A stretch of 64,000 bases of DNA from Paludibacter sp. (GCA_028710895.1 JAQTTH010000003.1:248001-312000), one strand, 5' to 3'; shown: positions 1-10,243, counted from the stretch's first letter. The notes: generated from the letters alone by a model not told the origin. Made by a program: numbers and translations.

Positions 1-3000
1 GAAGGAGAGGGGCAATATTGTATAGAATTGTTGATGGTACTGAAGGTTCTAGTTTCGCATTTTCACTTTCAGGTGGAACTTCCACGAACTATGCAGAAGG
101 AGTGCTTGTTGCTTATACTAATGTCGATTTTGCTTCGAGTTTTGATGTGACACCTGGTACTATAACGGCTCCTGGTAGTACAGGAACTACTGTTTCGCCT
201 ACTGGTGTTACGACCGTGACTCCCAATGCTCTGATTTTACAGTGTGGTTTAAGCTTCAGTAGTATTTCTACTGCGAGGACTTTTAGCACCTGGTCTGTTG
301 CCACATCTCCTGCGTTGACAGAGTTGTATGATGTTGTTGGTACTCAGTATGCTACTGTGGGATTAGCAACAGGCGTTCAATCCACCGCTGGTGCAACTGG
401 ACTAGGTAGTATTAGCGTTAGCGGTACCTCATATCTTGGAGGTATAATTCTGGCTTTAAGGCCCTTGAAGATTTTCAGATCTTTGACGACAGGCAATTGG
501 AACTCAACAAGTACTTGGCAGCAGTCAACTGATGGGGGAGTAAATTGGGTTGCTGCAACTACAACCCCTGTAACAACAGATGGCTCTGTTACTATAAGAA
601 ATGGTCATACAGTAACTGTTTCGGCATCTGTTTCGGCGGATGATGTTACGGTAGATGCTGGCGGGCAGGTTACTGTGAGCAGCGGTCAAACACTTACTGT
701 TGCAAATGGTGCTGCTGCAAATGATATGATAGTTAATGGAACTTTGGTGAATTCAGGTACAGTTACTACAACTGGTATTCTATTGGTTAATGCCGGAGGT
801 GCTTATCAGCATGCACAGAATGGTGGCACTATCCCAACGGCAACATGGAATACAACATCAACTTGTAATATCACGGGGATAACGAATGCTACTACGCTTG
901 CAGGTTTAGGGCAGACTTTTGGTAATTTCACATGGAATTGTACAAATCAAGCTACAGGAAATTTCTATCTGGCAACAAATATCAATGTGCTTGGTAACTT
1001 TACTGTTTTGAGTACAGGGGCGACAAATGATCCCAATAATTTTTCCCTGAGAATGTCAAATACAGCTACCGGATATACAATGAACGTAGGCGGTAATTTT
1101 GTTGTAAGTAACACTGCTGCATTTAAAATGAATAATAGCACTGGGGCATGCTCACTGAATATTGGTGGAAATTTGATTATAAATGGTGCAGGTAGTAATT
1201 TTTGTATTGTTTCTGGCGCAGTAAATTCTGTTGTAAACCTAAGTGGTAGTTTCAATTTGAGTGCGGGAACATTTACAATGAGCGAAGATGCAAATACAGG
1301 GACGCTGAATGTTGCCCGTGATTTTTCTTTTGCTTCTGGAACAACTATAACAGAATCCTCAACTGGATCTGGAAATATTGTATTCAATGGCACAACACAG
1401 CAAATGTTTTCTTCAGGGGGAACTGTTTCCAATATAATTAATTTCACAGTAAATAATGGAGCAATTCTTCAAATGGGTACGGGTGCAAGTCCAAGTACAA
1501 TAACAGGTGCCGGTTCATTTGTGCTGTCGGCTGGTGCTACACTCGGTGTAACTTCACCTAATGGAATTGTTTCTGCAATAGGGACTGCATCGGGCAATAT
1601 ACAAACAACAGTTGGGAGAACATTTACCGCTGGTGCCAGCTATATTTACAATGGAACTTCTGCACAAGTAACCGGTACCGGTTTGACCCAAAATACACCA
1701 GCAAACTTAACGATTAATAACTTCGCAGGTGTTTCACTAAGTTCTGCTACCACAATTTCTGGAATCCTTACATTGGTTACAGGTACACTGACAACGACTA
1801 CCTATTCTCTGACATTGACAAATACTGCTACTACTGCTGTTGTTGGAGGGTCTGCTACGTCGTATGTGAATGGACCATTGAAATGGACTTTACCCTCCAG
1901 TTTAGCTTCGGGTTCTACTTATAATTTCCCTATAGGTGTAGGAGCAGCATCTCCATCTTTTAATTATTATCCATTTTCATTGGTTAATCCTACAACAGGA
2001 GCAACTCCTACTGTACAAGTTGAAGCAAAACAGGGGAATCCCGGAGGCTCAGCAGGTACGGGTCTTTCTGCAATAAGCACTACAGAATATTGGCAATTGA
2101 CAACTACGGGTACATATACTAATAGTGCAGTTTCAATGGCTCGCCCTACAGCCATATCGCCTTACACCGTTGTCGCAACTTGCGGAACTGTCAATGGCTC
2201 ATATTCAAACTTAGGAGGTGTTTTTGACAACTATGGTGTATACAATTCAGGTACTACTGTCAATAAATTTTTCCGTTTTGGAACCAGTACTTCTGCTTCA
2301 CTGGACGTGGATAAAACAGTGTTGTATGGATTTAATTATCCACTGGCGTATGGCCCTTCGAGTGAACAATCGTTCAAAGTGAGTGGTGTTGCATTGACAA
2401 CAGATGTAGTTGTTACTCCCTCTAATTCTAATTTTGAAATTTCAACGGTATCCGGAGGTATATTTCAAACTACGCCGATAACATTGACTAAATCTGGAAG
2501 TAATAATGTAAGTTCAACAATATATGTAAGATTAAAATCCGGATTAGTATTAGGCAATTATAATTCATCTGTCACTGTTTCTACAACAGGATTATCAAGT
2601 AAGACCGTAAATTTGTATGGATCAGTATCACCAACTATTACTGCAAGTGGTGGCGGTTCGTACTGTGCGGGTAATACGATAACATTGGGAAGTACAGGTG
2701 GCGCTAACTGGTATTGGACAGGCCCCAATAACTATTATTCAACAACTCAAAGCCCTACTGTAACGACTAATGCCACTGTAGCTATGTCGGGTACGTATAC
2801 AGTTAGTGGAAGTACCCCAAGTGGTACTACTTTGCTGACAAATGGTGATTTTGAATTAGGTGATAATTATTTTACAAGTGCTTATACATATTTTACCACC
2901 AAGGACATGGGCGAGTCTAGGTATGCAATTGTGAAGCTCCCATCAACTGTCCATTCAAATTTTTGTAGTGACTGTGGTGATACTATACCAACTCCAGGAG

Positions 3001-5366
3001 CAGGATATCAAATGGTTGTAAATGGTGCGGGTACTGAGCAGACTATTTGGGCTCCAACTTCCTCAATAACTGTAACCCCATATACTAATTATCAATTTAC
3101 ATATTGGGTTCAGACAGTTGTAAATGGCAATGACCCATCACCATCGAAGTTGCAGTTATATGTGAATGGCGTTGCAGCAGGGCCGATTTATACTGCAGAT
3201 CCAACAACAGGGCTTTGGACATTGTATAAGTATAACTGGTATTCCGGGGCTTCAAATACAGCTAATTTAGCTTTGAAAAATGAAAATTTTGCGACTGGGG
3301 GAAATGACTTTGCTCTTGATGGAATACGTTTTGAACAGGTTTATACTTCTACTGCTTCAGTTGATGTAACAGTTTTGGCTGCGAATGCTCCGGCTAGTGT
3401 AAGTGTAAGTGCTTCGGCTAACCCGGTGAATGCCGGCACCAGTGTCACCTACACGGCAACACCAACCAATGGTGGCACAGGTCCAACCTATCAATGGTCT
3501 GTAAATGGGGTTAATGTGTCAGGTGCTACAGGTACAACTTATACGTATATTCCTATTAATGGAGATATTGTAAAATGTACAATGACATCCAGTTCTGCTT
3601 GTTTAACAGGTAGTAATCCTGTCTCATCGTCGGTAACAATGGTAGTAAATTCAGTAGTATATAAGAATTATTGGGTAGGGACAAATAGCACTGACTGGGG
3701 AACAGCCTCAAACTGGTCGGCAGGTTATGTGCCGGGTGATAATGATGAAGTAGAATTCTCTACAATCAAAAATAATTCTTTAAATGCAAAACGTAATTTA
3801 GTTTTGGATATAGACAGGAGGGTAAGTCGGTTAATTGATAGTACTTCTTTGCCTATCCGACAATTAATTATACCTGCTGCCAGATCGTTGACAGTGAGTG
3901 ATACTATTAGAATTCCGACAACTTATCCGGATTCTTCCAGAATTTATATTCAAACTGATGCTAACGGTAGTCAACAAAACGGAACGTTGATATTCCATAA
4001 TATTGGTAAGGTATATGCTTCGGTTGAAATGTATGCAAGAGGTTCATATAGTGCATTAGGAGCATCATATGGAGGAAATACCTATCATTATAGTTGGCAG
4101 TATTTTGGCATTCCGGTTACCTCAGTTATTGCTAATCCAACTTTTTATGGATCATACGTTAGAAGTTGGTATGAGCCGGGAACCAATATGACAAATCACT
4201 GGAAGAGTTTTACAAATGACTCTATTGCAAGGGCATTTTATGGGTATGAACTTACTCAGCAGACTCAGAAAGTTATCGTTTTTCAAGGTCAGCTCGTGAA
4301 TTCCGATTGGACCTCTCCCGTATTGGCTAAAACCGGGACTGCCGGATTCCCGGGACAGTATGTATTTGCCAATCCATATACTGCTGCAATTAACATGGGG
4401 AAATTTATAACGACCAACTTGCCTTACGATACTGATGGTTCAGTATACCTGTATAGCACAGGTTCGTATGCGGAATGGGGAAATAATGGAGTTGGTGGGA
4501 CTGATGGTACTAGTCCCGGACAATATCAGGTATGTACAAATGCAGCTGGAGCTACCCAGATATCATCAATGCAGGCAGTACTTATGCAGGTTGGTACAGG
4601 CTCATTGGGAACTTCAAAAATAGCATTTCGTTATAGTGACGTCGAAAAGACTAATGTGCTACAGCGAACAAAGGGGCAAATTGCTTCGCCGGCATCATCT
4701 TTGATGACGAACATCAGAATTGATGTTGCTGGAACTCGATATACTGACAGGATATGGCTATTTTCTGACTCAATATTTACGTCGCATTATGATAAAGGCT
4801 GGGATGGACGTAAGCTCTTCGGAATTGCATTAGCTCCTCAATTGTTTGTTCAGGAGGAGGATGGATCTTATCAGATTGCATGCAAGAAAAATATAAATAA
4901 TACGGTACTTGGATTTCAGAGCGGTATAGATTCAGAGTACACATTCACTTTTACGAATGCTAATCTTGATAAATCCTATTCTGCTGTATATTTAATTGAC
5001 TCAGTAACTAGCAGTATTATTGATATAACACGTAGTGGTACGACATATACATTTAATGTTGATACACTGGGAGTTTATACAGGTCGCTTTAAGATTATAG
5101 CACGTAATATTGAAGAACCTATAAAAGGGAATAGTTCGAAAATCAGGATATTTAAAGCTGCAGGACAGATTTTTGTTGATAACAGTAGCAGTGAAAAGGG
5201 TGAATTCAGTTTGTTTGATGTGGCTGGCAGATGTATTTCCAGAAGTAATTTTAACGCGAACTCAGTTTCAGCAGTTTCCTCGGTTGATAACTATGGGATA
5301 TACATAGCCCGAGCAGCAACCAGTACCGACAAAGCTACTGAACGTTTTATTATTGATAGACAATAA
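1..5366 (+). CDS. Giant T9SS-sorted surface protein, 5' end missing
   Basis: The frame is open to the left edge, so the gene starts upstream; residues are numbered from the first in-window TTG at 18 (1782 residues visible). The protein is very rich in Thr, Ser, Gly and Asn, as in secreted beta-strand repeat proteins. A GNWNS-STW module sits near residue 158 and a related NWSAGYVPG module near 1232; these occur in Bacteroidota surface proteins. Residues 940-1110 look like a jelly-roll (GDFELGDNYF at the start) and 1125-1210 like an Ig/PKD domain. Residues about 1565-1700 repeat the core of the secreted protein encoded at 6720. The last 75 residues (LFDVAGR, then YGIYIAR) fit a T9SS type A sorting domain. 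No catalytic motif was recognised; an adhesin or structural surface role is inferred. The next gene starts 3 bases after the stop. Confidence 0.8.
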   Translation, partial: RRGAILYRIVDGTEGSSFAFSLSGGTSTNYAEGVLVAYTNVDFASSFDVTPGTITAPGSTGTTVSPTGVTTVTPNALILQCGLSFSSISTARTFSTWSVATSPALTELYDVVGTQYATVGLATGVQSTAGATGLGSISVSGTSYLGGIILALRPLKIFRSLTTGNWNSTSTWQQSTDGGVNWVAATTTPVTTDGSVTIRNGHTVTVSASVSADDVTVDAGGQVTVSSGQTLTVANGAAANDMIVNGTLVNSGTVTTTGILLVNAGGAYQHAQNGGTIPTATWNTTSTCNITGITNATTLAGLGQTFGNFTWNCTNQATGNFYLATNINVLGNFTVLSTGATNDPNNFSLRMSNTATGYTMNVGGNFVVSNTAAFKMNNSTGACSLNIGGNLIINGAGSNFCIVSGAVNSVVNLSGSFNLSAGTFTMSEDANTGTLNVARDFSFASGTTITESSTGSGNIVFNGTTQQMFSSGGTVSNIINFTVNNGAILQMGTGASPSTITGAGSFVLSAGATLGVTSPNGIVSAIGTASGNIQTTVGRTFTAGASYIYNGTSAQVTGTGLTQNTPANLTINNFAGVSLSSATTISGILTLVTGTLTTTTYSLTLTNTATTAVVGGSATSYVNGPLKWTLPSSLASGSTYNFPIGVGAASPSFNYYPFSLVNPTTGATPTVQVEAKQGNPGGSAGTGLSAISTTEYWQLTTTGTYTNSAVSMARPTAISPYTVVATCGTVNGSYSNLGGVFDNYGVYNSGTTVNKFFRFGTSTSASLDVDKTVLYGFNYPLAYGPSSEQSFKVSGVALTTDVVVTPSNSNFEISTVSGGIFQTTPITLTKSGSNNVSSTIYVRLKSGLVLGNYNSSVTVSTTGLSSKTVNLYGSVSPTITASGGGSYCAGNTITLGSTGGANWYWTGPNNYYSTTQSPTVTTNATVAMSGTYTVSGSTPSGTTLLTNGDFELGDNYFTSAYTYFTTKDMGESRYAIVKLPSTVHSNFCSDCGDTIPTPGAGYQMVVNGAGTEQTIWAPTSSITVTPYTNYQFTYWVQTVVNGNDPSPSKLQLYVNGVAAGPIYTADPTTGLWTLYKYNWYSGASNTANLALKNENFATGGNDFALDGIRFEQVYTSTASVDVTVLAANAPASVSVSASANPVNAGTSVTYTATPTNGGTGPTYQWSVNGVNVSGATGTTYTYIPINGDIVKCTMTSSSACLTGSNPVSSSVTMVVNSVVYKNYWVGTNSTDWGTASNWSAGYVPGDNDEVEFSTIKNNSLNAKRNLVLDIDRRVSRLIDSTSLPIRQLIIPAARSLTVSDTIRIPTTYPDSSRIYIQTDANGSQQNGTLIFHNIGKVYASVEMYARGSYSALGASYGGNTYHYSWQYFGIPVTSVIANPTFYGSYVRSWYEPGTNMTNHWKSFTNDSIARAFYGYELTQQTQKVIVFQGQLVNSDWTSPVLAKTGTAGFPGQYVFANPYTAAINMGKFITTNLPYDTDGSVYLYSTGSYAEWGNNGVGGTDGTSPGQYQVCTNAAGATQISSMQAVLMQVGTGSLGTSKIAFRYSDVEKTNVLQRTKGQIASPASSLMTNIRIDVAGTRYTDRIWLFSDSIFTSHYDKGWDGRKLFGIALAPQLFVQEEDGSYQIACKKNINNTVLGFQSGIDSEYTFTFTNANLDKSYSAVYLIDSVTSSIIDITRSGTTYTFNVDTLGVYTGRFKIIARNIEEPIKGNSSKIRIFKAAGQIFVDNSSSEKGEFSLFDVAGRCISRSNFNANSVSAVSSVDNYGIYIARAATSTDKATERFIIDRQ

Positions 5367-5369
5367 GAA

Positions 5370-5990
5370 GTGCAGAAAAGGCAAAAGAACATATTGATTT
5401 TTGTATTGACATTAGCAGGATTGTTAGTGGCAATATTGTATTCGCCTATCGGTACTCCGGGTGATTATTCTTCATTGTATTATTACTCGGTAAATCCGGG
5501 CGTGCAATTTCAGGGAGGGATTGCAAATGCTCCATCTGTCTATAGTTCAGTTGATTACAATGAACCTGAATTAATTTTACCATTACAAGAAACAAGTCAG
5601 AAGACCATTGCGAAAGCAACTATTGCTGGGTCAGCAAATTCAGAGGATAATATAATTTCTACAGGGCAGATTAACTCAGCACCTATTACAAGAGATCAGG
5701 CTAATTCCACAATTGGTGGCGCTTCATCTTTGAGCTCAACAGCTTCACGAACTAAAACCAATGCAAGTGCCGTATTGACTCAGCAAGGCTATGGATTTAC
5801 TTCGCTTTCAACAGACCTCACATCAAATAGTACTACCACAAAGCAAAATACTTTATCGGGTCCAAGTGGAGGTGGTACTGATCCTGGTGGTGATCCAGCC
5901 GGACCTCCAATTCCAGTTGGTGATGGTTGGGTTTTTCTGTTGGTTTTGGCTGGTGTGTATGTGTCTGTAAAAAAAACTATTTTAAAATGA
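5370..5990 (+). CDS. Small membrane-anchored protein with Gly/Pro-rich C-terminal sorting-like tail
   Basis: 206 residues from a GTG start 3 bases after the preceding stop, so the two genes are probably co-transcribed and translationally coupled. An N-terminal hydrophobic segment (about 8-28) follows a basic start (MQKRQKN). The middle is a low-complexity Ser/Thr/Asn/Gln-rich stretch. The C-terminus has a Gly/Pro/Asp-rich linker, then GPPIPVGDGW, a hydrophobic helix (about 185-200) and a basic end (VKKTILK). This layout (short motif, one transmembrane helix, basic tail) resembles the PEP-CTERM class of processing signals and a similar tail seen on small Bacteroidota proteins. Function is unknown; a processed surface protein partnered with the giant protein upstream is inferred. 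The GTG start is the least certain part. Confidence 0.65.
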   Translation: MQKRQKNILIFVLTLAGLLVAILYSPIGTPGDYSSLYYYSVNPGVQFQGGIANAPSVYSSVDYNEPELILPLQETSQKTIAKATIAGSANSEDNIISTGQINSAPITRDQANSTIGGASSLSSTASRTKTNASAVLTQQGYGFTSLSTDLTSNSTTTKQNTLSGPSGGGTDPGGDPAGPPIPVGDGWVFLLVLAGVYVSVKKTILK

Positions 5991-6005
5991 TATTGTATAT
6001 TGCAG

Positions 6006-6042
6006 AAAAGCGTTATTAGTTTCGGCTAATGACGCTTTTTTT
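6006..6042 (+). terminator. Rho-independent terminator after the 5370 gene
   Basis: A 14-bp stem (6006-6019 with 6026-6039, one G-U pair) closes on a 6-base loop and runs into a T tract. It lies 15 bases after the stop codon and ends the first transcription unit. Confidence 0.9.
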
Positions 6043-6719
6043 GTATACATAAATTAGCTTACCATATTTAGATGAATATTACCCACTGAAATTCATTCAT
6101 ATCGTATTTATCTACTCAAACTGTTCTCATCGAGCTAATTATGGTATATTTTCTACAGTTTGGATGCTACTATTGTAATTTTCTGCTATAGTCTTGTAGT
6201 ACCTATATTGTAATTATTACGATAGAATATCTAAAATTCTCCAATTTCATACATATTCCGACTGTTTGAAGTTAAATGTTTATCCAAAATAGCCAAAAAA
6301 CATTAATATATGTATACAAATAATAAAATATATGCATGTTTATTGCCGGTATTTATTCATTAAAATTCTCTGATTGATTTCCATATATTGAGGTTGTAAA
6401 ATCTTGTTGCGCTAAACTGTAGAATTAAGTACTACACCAACCTGCAATTTATATGAATTTATATTGTAAGTAAATCTATTTGTTTGCTGTGAATCAATGG
6501 TTTATAGGATTTTTTCGACCATAACGAATATAAACCAACCACTGTCATTTTTCAGGTTTTTAATCCCAATTGAAAATAATACTACAACCTTTGTTTTAAG
6601 TGCTACAATCAGCTGAATATCAGCATAATAATAAACTTGCTGTATATTTGCATCGTAATCAATCAACAATGATTCGACAAACAAAACTATCTGTTTAATT
6701 CTCGCTAAAATTTTGGATT
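6043..6719. other. AT-rich intergenic region, no gene seen
   Basis: About 680 bases of AT-rich sequence between a strong terminator and the start at 6720. The only open frame (a 60-codon minus-strand stretch near 6502-6684) has no recognisable features. A TATATTTG box at 6643-6650 matches the Bacteroidota -7 promoter consensus, but I see no good -33 TTTG at the right distance. It would give a leader of roughly 60 bases for the gene at 6720. Confidence 0.5.
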
Positions 6720-7667
6720 ATGAAAACTTCAACATTTAAAACAGTCATTGTAATGTTAGCAACTTTGCTATTCGTTGCACACCTTTTTGGACAACAGTTG
6801 GCGGGTACTCGTATAGACGTAAATGGAACCCGATATTCAGATAAAGTATATATTTATCAAAGTTCTACAAGTACACGTGGTTTTGATAAAGGGTGGGATG
6901 CTCTTGACCCTGATAGAAACAATGAGAACTCATTAGCTCCCGAAATTCTTGGAGTAGAAGGAACAGAGCAATATCATATTGATGTTGTTCCTGATTTGAA
7001 TGATACTTATATTGGTTTCCAGGCTGGAGAAGATACAACTTATACAATGACATTTACAAATCAAAATCTCCAATTACTTTACGAACATCTTTCTTTGTTT
7101 GATTCTATAGCTAACAAAACAATTGATATCTATAACAGTGGAACTCAATACACATTTAATGCTCAAAGAACAGCTTCAGTTGTAAAGAGATTCAAATTGA
7201 TAGCTACAAAATTTTATGTTGAGCCGGTTACTCCTCCAGTAGTTCCTACTGATACAACTCCTGTTGTTGTACCGATTGACACTATTCCGACTGACACTAT
7301 TCCTGCAGATACAGTAACAACTGATACAATACCTGTTGATACAGTTGCTGTTGATACAACGGTTGTTGATTCAACTAGTACTTCAAGCCAGGCTAGTCAA
7401 ACTGTAAAAGCTTTGCCAAATCAAATGGATTCACACGATATGAAAGTGAGAGTATATACTGTAAACAGAACTGTTTACGTAAATAATACAGACAAAACGA
7501 GTGGTGTTTTGAACTTATACAATGCTCAAACCGGAAAAGTTGTAAAGAACTTCAGGTATGCTGCTCAAACTACAACTTCAGTTCAATTTGACGGACCTGC
7601 AGGAATATATGTAATGAATGGAACTACAGGTAAGGGTCAAATTTCAGGAAAACTTTTAATACAATAG
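6720..7667 (+). CDS. Secreted protein sharing a module with the giant surface protein
   Basis: 315 residues. A signal peptide (about 1-25, ending LFGQQ) is followed by a module (about 28-165: RIDVNGTRYSDKVYIY, FDKGWDA, IGFQAGEDTTYTMTFTN) that clearly matches residues 1565-1700 of the giant protein at 1-5366 (RIDVAGTRYTDRIWLF, YDKGWDG, LGFQSGIDSEYTFTFTN). A low-complexity linker (about 170-225) repeats TDTIP/VDTV units rich in Pro, Thr and Asp. The end (about 240-315: VLNLYNAQTGKVVK, then GIYVMNG) has the shape of a sorting-type beta domain, as on T9SS substrates. Transcribed alone, between two terminators. Function unknown; a cell-surface role is inferred. Confidence 0.8.
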   Translation: MKTSTFKTVIVMLATLLFVAHLFGQQLAGTRIDVNGTRYSDKVYIYQSSTSTRGFDKGWDALDPDRNNENSLAPEILGVEGTEQYHIDVVPDLNDTYIGFQAGEDTTYTMTFTNQNLQLLYEHLSLFDSIANKTIDIYNSGTQYTFNAQRTASVVKRFKLIATKFYVEPVTPPVVPTDTTPVVVPIDTIPTDTIPADTVTTDTIPVDTVAVDTTVVDSTSTSSQASQTVKALPNQMDSHDMKVRVYTVNRTVYVNNTDKTSGVLNLYNAQTGKVVKNFRYAAQTTTSVQFDGPAGIYVMNGTTGKGQISGKLLIQ

Positions 7668-7700
7668 ATTTAAAGGTAATAAGGTTGGTTTTTATTAGGA

Positions 7701-7735
7701 AGATGCAGAGACGCGATGTCTCTGCATCTTTTTTT
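7701..7735 (+). terminator. Rho-independent terminator after the 6720 gene
   Basis: Perfect 12-bp stem (7701-7712 with 7718-7729), 5-base loop, followed by a run of seven T. Confidence 0.92.
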
Positions 7736-7798
7736 ATATGATACTTATCAGTCAGCGCTGTTATGGTCGGACGCACTGATACTCCCGAAAGAAATAGG

Positions 7799-7806
7799 TA
7801 TATTTG
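7799..7806 (+). promoter_or_regulatory. Probable -7 promoter element of the S9 peptidase gene
   Basis: TATATTTG matches the Bacteroidota TAnnTTTG -7 consensus and lies 20 bases before the ATG at 7826. No clear -33 TTTG was found, so only half the promoter is supported. Confidence 0.45.
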
Positions 7807-7825
7807 CAGGCTTATTTAAAATTAA

Positions 7826-10243
7826 ATGAGAATGAAGAAAACAATATTATTAATAGCATTTATACTGATGACAGTAACTAAAAATAAGGCTCAAGAAAAC
7901 CTGACTTATCAAACACCTCCGGCAAGTATACTTCAATTAGCCGATTACGAACGTGCCCCGTGGGTAACAATTGATACGAAGAAAGAATATATGTTGCTCA
8001 CGTATCGAAGCACGTATAAAAGCCTCGAAGATTTGAATCAGCAAGAGATGAGTATGGGTGGGTTGCGTATCAATCCTATTACAAATATCGCTTCGGCAAC
8101 AAACTACATCAACAACCTGAAAGTACGTAAAGTGGTTGATAAAGAGCCGGTACAGGTAAAAGGGCTACCTGTAAATCCACGGATTACTTTTGTAACCTGG
8201 TCGCCCGACGAAGAAAAGATTGCTTTCACAAACACTACGGCTAAAGGGGTAGAACTTTGGGTGCTTCATATAGCTTCTGCTCAGGCTACACGGCTGACAG
8301 AGCCGGTGGTGAATGCCAATTTGGGTAACCCAATCAACTGGAATCGTGAGAGTAAAAAAATACTGGTAAGGTTACTACCTAAAAACCGTTCAGCCCTGAT
8401 TGATCCAAAACAAGAAATGCCAACAGGTCCTACCGTGTCGGTAAGCGATGGGTCGAAATCACAAAACAGAACCTATCCCGATTTGCTCAAAAACAGAAAC
8501 GATGAAACTAATTTTGTCACTTTGGCAAGTTCGGAACTATACCTGGTGGATTTGCAGGCGAATGCAGAACTCTTTAAGCCGGCTGATATGTATGTAACGG
8601 AAGCTTTCTCGCCCGATGGGAATTTTGTATTGCTGACTACTTTGCATAAGCCATTTTCGTATGTTGTTCCCTTGAATCGTTTTCCAATGACTTCGGTTGT
8701 GTATGATCTGAAAGGTAAAGAGGTGAAAACCGTCAATGAAGTTCCGCTTTCGGAAGTACTGCCAAAGGGTTTTATGGCTGTGCGTACAGGGAAACGACAA
8801 ATGAACTGGCGTGCTGATAAGCCGGCTACATTGTTTTATGTGGAGACATTGGATGGTGGCGATCCTCAAACAAAGGCAGAATATCGGGATGCTGTTTACC
8901 AATGGGATGCGCCTTTTACTGCTACTCCAACATTACTGACTAAAACAATTCAGCGGTATTCGAATGTGCTATGGGGCAATGCCAATGTAGCTGTTGTTGA
9001 GGATGAATGGTACGATACGCGCAACGAGAAAACGTATTTGATAAATCCGTCGAAGCCGGGTGAGCCTGCAAAAGTAATTGCCGACCGGAACTATCAGGAT
9101 GTGTATTCCGATCCCGGGCATTTTGAGCTGAGGAAAAATGAATTCGACAAATATGTATTGGCGATTGAGCATAACAACCTTTACCGCGTTGGAGATGGGC
9201 ACACACCGAAAGGTCAGTTCCCGTTTATTGATGAACTTAGTTTGGAAACCTTGAAACCAAAGCGTTTATACCAATCTACGTACACCGATAAGATGGAAGA
9301 AATTTATGATATTGAAGATTTCAAAAAAGGAGAGGTGCTTGTACGTATTCAGTCGAAGAATGAGTTCCCAAACTATTATTTCCGCAATTTCCGCAAGAAA
9401 AATGCGCTGACTCAGGTTACTCATTTCCCCAATCCGTTCGAAAGTATCAAAGATGTGTATAAAGAGCTGATTAAGTATAAACGTGCAGATGGTGTTGAAC
9501 TGTCGGGAACGCTTTATTTGCCTGCAGGGTATGATCGTAGCAAGAAAGAAAAATTGCCATTGCTTATTTGGGCATATCCGGCTGAATATAAAGACAAAAA
9601 TAGTGCAGGACAAACAACAGCCAATCCGAGTGAATTCACATACCCCTATTATGGTTCGTTTGTGTATTGGGTAACGCGGGGTTACGCTGTGCTCGATGAT
9701 GCTGCATTTCCTATTATTGGCGAGGGCAAAACGGAGCCTAATGATAACTTTATTGAGCAATTGGTGGCAAATGCCAAAGCGGCTATCGATGCAGTGGATT
9801 CGTTGGGCTATATTAACCGTAAGAAAGTGGCTGTAGGTGGACATTCGTATGGGGCATTTATGACTGCTAACCTGCTTACTCATTCCGACTTGTTTGCCTG
9901 TGGGATAGCCCGAAGTGGTGCCTATAACCGTACACTTACCCCTTTCGGTTTTCAGAGCGAACAGCGTAATTACTGGGATGCACCCGAAGTGTATAATGCC
10001 ATGTCGCCATTTATGACTGCTGATAAAATGAAAACGCCGATATTACTTGTGCATGGTGAAGCTGATAATAACCCGGGCACATTTACATTGCAAACCGAGC
10101 GATATTTCCAGGCATTAAAAGGTCTTGGAGCACCTGCACGCATGGTAATTCTGCCGAAAGAGCAACACAGCTATGTGGCGCGTGAGAATATCCTGCACTT
10201 GCTCTGGGAGCAGGATCGGTTTCTGGAGAAATACCTGAAATAA
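7826..10243 (+). CDS. S9 family (S9D-type, glutamyl endopeptidase-like) serine peptidase
   Basis: 805 residues: a signal peptide (about 1-22), a long N-terminal beta-propeller region (about 30-530) and a C-terminal alpha/beta-hydrolase peptidase domain. The catalytic triad can be placed: Ser674 in GGHSYGAFM, Asp747 in HGEADNNPGT and His781 in EQHSY. The stretches around Ser674 (GIARSGAYNRTLTPFGFQ) and after Asp747 closely follow the plant chloroplast glutamyl endopeptidase branch (S9D) of prolyl oligopeptidases as I remember it, rather than DPP IV or classical POP. It would cleave peptides, probably after Glu, in the periplasm. It stands alone with its own -7 box; the start is the first ATG of a typical signal peptide. 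Activity on Glu is inferred from the subfamily only. Confidence 0.9.
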   Translation: MRMKKTILLIAFILMTVTKNKAQENLTYQTPPASILQLADYERAPWVTIDTKKEYMLLTYRSTYKSLEDLNQQEMSMGGLRINPITNIASATNYINNLKVRKVVDKEPVQVKGLPVNPRITFVTWSPDEEKIAFTNTTAKGVELWVLHIASAQATRLTEPVVNANLGNPINWNRESKKILVRLLPKNRSALIDPKQEMPTGPTVSVSDGSKSQNRTYPDLLKNRNDETNFVTLASSELYLVDLQANAELFKPADMYVTEAFSPDGNFVLLTTLHKPFSYVVPLNRFPMTSVVYDLKGKEVKTVNEVPLSEVLPKGFMAVRTGKRQMNWRADKPATLFYVETLDGGDPQTKAEYRDAVYQWDAPFTATPTLLTKTIQRYSNVLWGNANVAVVEDEWYDTRNEKTYLINPSKPGEPAKVIADRNYQDVYSDPGHFELRKNEFDKYVLAIEHNNLYRVGDGHTPKGQFPFIDELSLETLKPKRLYQSTYTDKMEEIYDIEDFKKGEVLVRIQSKNEFPNYYFRNFRKKNALTQVTHFPNPFESIKDVYKELIKYKRADGVELSGTLYLPAGYDRSKKEKLPLLIWAYPAEYKDKNSAGQTTANPSEFTYPYYGSFVYWVTRGYAVLDDAAFPIIGEGKTEPNDNFIEQLVANAKAAIDAVDSLGYINRKKVAVGGHSYGAFMTANLLTHSDLFACGIARSGAYNRTLTPFGFQSEQRNYWDAPEVYNAMSPFMTADKMKTPILLVHGEADNNPGTFTLQTERYFQALKGLGAPARMVILPKEQHSYVARENILHLLWEQDRFLEKYLK

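Noticed and set aside
9266-9883. Minus-strand 205-codon frame opposite the S9 peptidase
   Set aside because: Shadow; the plus strand has an intact catalytic domain here.
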